5,191 nt of DNA from Calditrichota bacterium (lineage in GTDB: Bacteria; Calditrichota; Calditrichia; RBG-13-44-9). The stretch covers positions 1 to 5,191 of the forward strand of contig JAFGSO010000544.1 of NCBI GenBank assembly GCA_016934605.1. The letters are read 5' to 3'. The translations under genes were made by a program, and so were the position numbers. The notes under the pieces were generated by a model that worked only from the letters and a program-made list of their open reading frames with translations, was not told where the DNA came from and did no database searches. This document shows, piece after piece, positions 4,481 to 5,191 of the stretch; position 1 is the stretch's first letter; the number at the start of each line of letters is the position of its first letter.

Positions 4481-4516
4481 CCTATACCTTATACCCTATA
4501 CCCTATACCCCTATCC
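4481..4516. repeat. Four tandem CCTATAC heptamers
   Basis: CCTATAC (4481-4487), CTTATAC (4488-4494), CCTATAC (4495-4501) and CCTATAC (4502-4508) are in exact 7-nt phase, followed by CCCTATCC. The end of the block supplies the TAG stop codon (4511-4513) of the minus-strand gene. Its reverse complement (GGATA...TATAGGG) resembles the block at 4356-4374. The two could form a large imperfect stem between the convergent genes. Confidence 0.65.
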
Positions 4517-5191
4517 AAGTACTAACTCCAGTTTGTTCAGCAGCTGGTGGATCTCTGAGATGGTATTGTAATGGACGGCGCCTACACGAATCATACCGCC
4601 TTTTGTTTCCAGGCCGAGGTGTTTTATCACTTCAACCGCATAATAATCGCCGTCCCACACAAAAATATTTTCCTCTCCCAGCTTCCGGGCGATCTCAGCC
4701 GGATGCTGGTTCTCGACTTCAAATGATACCGTGGGGACGCGCTCGGCAAGCGCATTCAAATCAGTAATTCCATGAATTTTTACTCCCTTAATCGCCTGAA
4801 GGTCGCTGATGAGCTCCCGGCTGAGCGATTTTTCATAATCCCTGATTGCCAGCATAGCTGCATGAAGATTTTTAGTGTTTTTTGAACCGGTATAAAGATT
4901 CGGAACATATTCCTGTCCCATAATCTCCCCCACCCATTCCAGATATTCTAGCGCGCCCAGTGTACCGGCCTGTCCCTCATGCGATTGTGTGCCTGTTTCG
5001 AATTTTCCCGGCGGTTTATCATCAGCAGGTCGTACTTTATAAGCAGGCAATTTTTCTAACAGCTCTCCCCTCCCCCACAGAATTCCCTGATGGGGACCAA
5101 AAAATTTATATGCGGAGCAAACCAGAAAATCACAGTCCAGATCCTGTACATCCGTTACTCCGTGGGGGACATACTGGACTGCATCCACATA
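4511..5191 (-). CDS. Cysteine-desulfurase-like PLP enzyme (class V aminotransferase fold), C-terminal part
   Basis: The frame stays open to the right edge (TAT before the GTG at 5188), so the N-terminal part is missing. Numbering from that GTG, V-D-A-V-Q-Y-V-P-H (1-9) carries the Asp that holds the PLP ring nitrogen. S-A-Y-K-F-F-G-P-H (25-33) carries the Schiff-base Lys K28. The C-terminal domain ends with I-R-V-G-A-V-H-Y-N-T, the usual small-domain signature. The pattern matches the 'cysteine desulfurase family protein' subfamily (TIGR01976-like) rather than SufS or IscS. Where group II desulfurases have G-H-H-C-A, this protein has G-D-Y-Y-A (180-184), so the catalytic Cys is absent there. 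Persulfide formation is therefore doubtful, and the true reaction and substrate are not known. The class V fold assignment is firm; subfamily is by recalled motif. Confidence 0.85.
   Translation of the reverse strand, partial: YVDAVQYVPHGVTDVQDLDCDFLVCSAYKFFGPHQGILWGRGELLEKLPAYKVRPADDKPPGKFETGTQSHEGQAGTLGALEYLEWVGEIMGQEYVPNLYTGSKNTKNLHAAMLAIRDYEKSLSRELISDLQAIKGVKIHGITDLNALAERVPTVSFEVENQHPAEIARKLGEENIFVWDGDYYAVEVIKHLGLETKGGMIRVGAVHYNTISEIHQLLNKLELVLG

Noticed and set aside
4341..4516. CRISPR array
   Set aside because: The units are 7 nt and directly tandem, without unique spacers, so it is a microsatellite-like repeat and not CRISPR.

Overview
This window looks like ordinary chromosomal DNA of an AT-rich bacterium, most plausibly from the Bacteroidetes/FCB side of the tree. 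That placement is an inference. It rests mainly on a Bacteroidetes-type promoter (TTG, 20 nt, TATATTTG) in front of the tRNA gene, and on an exported bleomycin-hydrolase-like peptidase of a kind often seen in that group. Both ends of the window cut through genes.

Layout from left to right. Positions 1-450 (+) hold the C-terminal part of a small zinc-peptidase-like protein of the FtsH/M41-like fold; its HExxH motif should lie just outside the window. Positions 621-1193 (+) are a compact type II toxin-antitoxin operon. A palindromic operator precedes a ParD-like antitoxin (680-898) and a RelE/ParE-type toxin (908-1159). The toxin's conserved C-terminal tail is present but out of frame by one base. 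Positions 1380-1560 are non-coding, with hairpins and a plus-strand terminator. A tRNA-Asn(GTT) gene lies on the minus strand (1599-1670) with its own promoter and terminator. Positions 1893-2349 (+) look like one small transcription unit: a 60-residue hydrophobic protein, a large hairpin starting right after its stop codon, and a strong terminator. A second small membrane protein of about 40 residues lies on the minus strand (2501-2623).

Positions 2937-4337 (+) encode a signal-peptide-bearing C1B cysteine peptidase (bleomycin hydrolase/aminopeptidase C family) with a complete catalytic set. It converges on a class V aminotransferase-fold PLP enzyme (4511-5191, minus, truncated by the window edge) that resembles cysteine desulfurases but lacks their catalytic cysteine. 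The gap between these two genes is built of 7-nt tandem repeats whose outer blocks are mutually complementary.

I do not see a large undescribed system. The points most worth a second look are the frameshifted toxin tail, the two unnamed small membrane proteins with their structured surroundings, the shortened C-terminus of the exported peptidase, and the heptamer-repeat region.
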